In this document: positions 62,721 to 64,000 of the stretch, piece after piece
Layout: every line of letters begins with the position of its first letter
How positions within the stretch are numbered: position 1 is the stretch's first letter
Source: Chryseosolibacter sp049791675
Lineage (GTDB): Bacteria; Bacteroidota; Bacteroidia; Cytophagales; Cyclobacteriaceae
Length of the DNA: 64,000 bases
Assembly: GCA_049791675.1 (NCBI GenBank)
Contig: JBARAD010000303.1
Location: forward strand, 1-64,000
Reading direction: 5' to 3'
Notes under the pieces: model-generated
The model's input: the letters and a program-made list of their open reading frames with translations, nothing else
Told to the model about the DNA's origin: nothing
The model's database searches: none
Made by a program: the position numbers and the translations under genes

Positions 62721-63107
62721 ATGGTAACGGAAATCACGCAGGGGATTAAGGTGACAGTAGAAACGGAATATCAACCGGCGTATTCCAGCCCTACGCAATA
62801 CCATTATGTTTTTACGTACCGGATCACCATAGAAAATCAAAGTGAAAACACCATTCAGCTGATGCGCAGGCACTGGCATATTTACGATGCCGGTTTTAGC
62901 ATGAGAGAGGTGGAAGGAGAAGGCGTGGTTGGACAACAGCCTGTCATCGAACCCGGACAAACACATCAGTATGTTTCCGGTTGCAACCTCAAGTCCGGGA
63001 TCGGTAAAATGTCAGGAACATATCTGATGGAACGCGTGGTGGATGGTTCGATGATGCAGGTAAACATTCCCGAATTTACAATGATCGCTCCGCTCCGGCT
63101 GAACTAA
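62721..63107 (+). CDS. apaG: ApaG domain protein
   Basis: The 128-residue protein of the ApaG family has GIKVTVETEYQPAYSSP, then HYVFTYRITIENQSE, LMRRHWHIYDA and QPVIEPGQTHQYVSG, which are diagnostic. The fold is an Ig-like beta sandwich. The family has been linked to Co2+/Mg2+ resistance and bis(nucleosyl)tetraphosphate metabolism, but the biochemical role is not settled. The methyltransferase gene starts 5 bp after the stop. Confidence 0.92.
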   Translation: MVTEITQGIKVTVETEYQPAYSSPTQYHYVFTYRITIENQSENTIQLMRRHWHIYDAGFSMREVEGEGVVGQQPVIEPGQTHQYVSGCNLKSGIGKMSGTYLMERVVDGSMMQVNIPEFTMIAPLRLN

Positions 63108-63112
63108 AGTCA

Positions 63113-63892
63113 GTGCTCCCTCATTTATTCAGAATCAAATCATTTCTATCCTGGTGGCTGGAGGCCGTGGATGAGCATTCACTGCATTCACCATTTTTCT
63201 TTGATCTCTATACTACCCAGATCAAGCCGCGCGCAAACGGCGGGCAATTCAGACACATTGAGGCGCTGCGTGAAAAACTGCGGCACGATCACCGCATCAT
63301 TCCGGTGAAGGATCTCGGCTCGAAACAACACGAAAAGCCGCTGCGCAAAATTTCACGCATTGCGCAAACCAACCTCAGCACGCAAAAATTCTCAGCCATT
63401 TTCTTCAGGATGGTGCAGTATTTCAAAGCGGAATGCATCGTCGAGTTGGGTACTTCTTTCGGTATCAATACCCTTTATCTCGCAGAGAAACCGGACGCCC
63501 GCGTCACCACATTTGAGGGCTCCCCCGCCACTGCCGACATCGCGGCATTAACGTTTGAATTTGCCGGAAAAAAAAACGTAGACCTCGTCGTCGGGGATAT
63601 TGATAAAACCTTCCCCGCGTTCTTACAGACCGTCAGAAGGGTCGACTTTGCCTTCTTTGATGCAAACCACCGCTATGAACCCACGCTGAAATATTTTGAA
63701 TGGGTGTTGAAGAAGGTCCATGAAAAAAGCGTGCTTGTCATCGATGACATCCATCATTCAGCCGAGATGGAGCGCGCCTGGGAAGAGATCAAGAAACACC
63801 GCCTGGTGTATGGGTCCGCCGACCTCTTTCGCTGTGGAATTGTTTTTTTTGATCCATCATTGAACAAACAACACGTTATCTTACAGGTATAA
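63113..63892 (+). CDS. Class I SAM-dependent methyltransferase family protein
   Basis: The 259-residue protein begins at a GTG. The SAM-binding motif I appears as IVELGTSFGINTLYLAE (about 112-128). An acidic residue after the next strand (TTFEGSP), then a VDFAFFDANHR motif with an Asp that may bind a metal, resemble O-methyltransferase-like members. The N-terminal 100 residues (FLSWWLEAVDEHSLHSPF) are of a kind common in Bacteroidota proteins of this group. The substrate is unknown. It is probably co-transcribed with apaG. Confidence 0.83.
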   Translation: MLPHLFRIKSFLSWWLEAVDEHSLHSPFFFDLYTTQIKPRANGGQFRHIEALREKLRHDHRIIPVKDLGSKQHEKPLRKISRIAQTNLSTQKFSAIFFRMVQYFKAECIVELGTSFGINTLYLAEKPDARVTTFEGSPATADIAALTFEFAGKKNVDLVVGDIDKTFPAFLQTVRRVDFAFFDANHRYEPTLKYFEWVLKKVHEKSVLVIDDIHHSAEMERAWEEIKKHRLVYGSADLFRCGIVFFDPSLNKQHVILQV

Positions 63893-63894
63893 AG

Positions 63895-63926
63895 GTTGAA
63901 ATACAGGTATTAAAGCCCTATTTTTG
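63895..63926 (+). promoter_or_regulatory. Candidate promoter for the gene at the right edge
   Basis: GTTG (63895-63898) followed after 20 bp by TATTTTTG (63919-63926) fits the Bacteroidota pattern with one change. It lies 58 bp before an ATG at 63985. Confidence 0.5.
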
Positions 63927-63984
63927 CGGGCATTATCAAATTATACCATCATCGCCGCCAATACCTGATCCATACCCATCCGAT

Positions 63985-64000
63985 ATGACAGACCAAGCTG
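63985..64000 (+). CDS. 5' end of a gene cut by the right edge
   Basis: The frame starts ATG ACA GAC CAA GCT (MTDQA) behind a good promoter candidate. Only five codons are present, so the product cannot be named. Confidence 0.35.

Overview
The window looks like chromosomal DNA of a free-living Bacteroidota, most likely order Cytophagales. The signs are SusC/SusD nutrient import, a PorP/SprF protein beside a giant PKD protein with a type IX secretion type B tail, many lipoproteins with a Cys-acidic start, ribosomal protein THX, promoters of the TTTG-N20-TAnnTTTG type, and the gene order parA-parB-DUF5683-dapB-lepB. There are no rRNA or tRNA genes, no insertion sequences, no CRISPR array and no phage genes. 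The species is not recognised from the sequence.

Layout. 1-3290: the 5' part of a repeat-built surface adhesin and two small exported or membrane proteins, minus strand. 3511-7047: smc. 7397-15853: a five-gene SusCD import locus with a zinc metallohydrolase lipoprotein, a DUF4302 lipoprotein and a Calx-beta lipoprotein, closed by a terminator. 15969-21010: a Tat-type aldo/keto reductase, a probable gene remnant, and three paralogous lipoproteins, two full parallel beta-helix proteins and one stand-alone N-terminal module. 21223-30157: small enzymes (DUF488, cupin, FMN reductase, Nudix), two paralogous secreted esterase-PKD proteins and an AI-2E family permease. 30470-33176: cysE-cysM and thioredoxin. 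33352-34791: an S41 protease lipoprotein. 34985-42283: a complete minus-strand trp operon (leader peptide, then trpE-G-D-C-F-B-A and an Spx/ArsC-like gene). 42301-46397: THX, a GNAT enzyme, SRP RNA, a transaldolase-like aldolase, an FtsE-like ATPase, and an ECF sigma/anti-sigma pair. 46807-53107: CCA-adding enzyme, PorP/SprF and a 1263-residue PKD protein. 53466-63892: housekeeping genes pyrG, yidC, parA, parB, dapB, lepB, ung and apaG, plus a methyltransferase. A further gene begins at the right edge.

Three things stand out. First, the trp operon has a classical attenuator not expected from a routine annotation: a 23-codon leader peptide with three consecutive Trp codons (42212-42283), a 15-bp GC-rich terminator (42157-42188) and a possible antiterminator pairing. 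The trpE gene behind it carries an in-frame TAA that cuts off the last quarter of the enzyme. Second, several intergenic gaps hold arrays of degenerate 7-bp units (34794-34921, 46459-46788, 59678-59726, 61830-61892), two of them arranged as inverted repeats. They look like one dispersed heptamer family. Third, the beta-helix trio contains a truncated paralog that is only the N-terminal module.

Start codons were moved inward from the longest possible frame wherever the conserved fold or signal peptide begins later. Such choices are stated in each entry.
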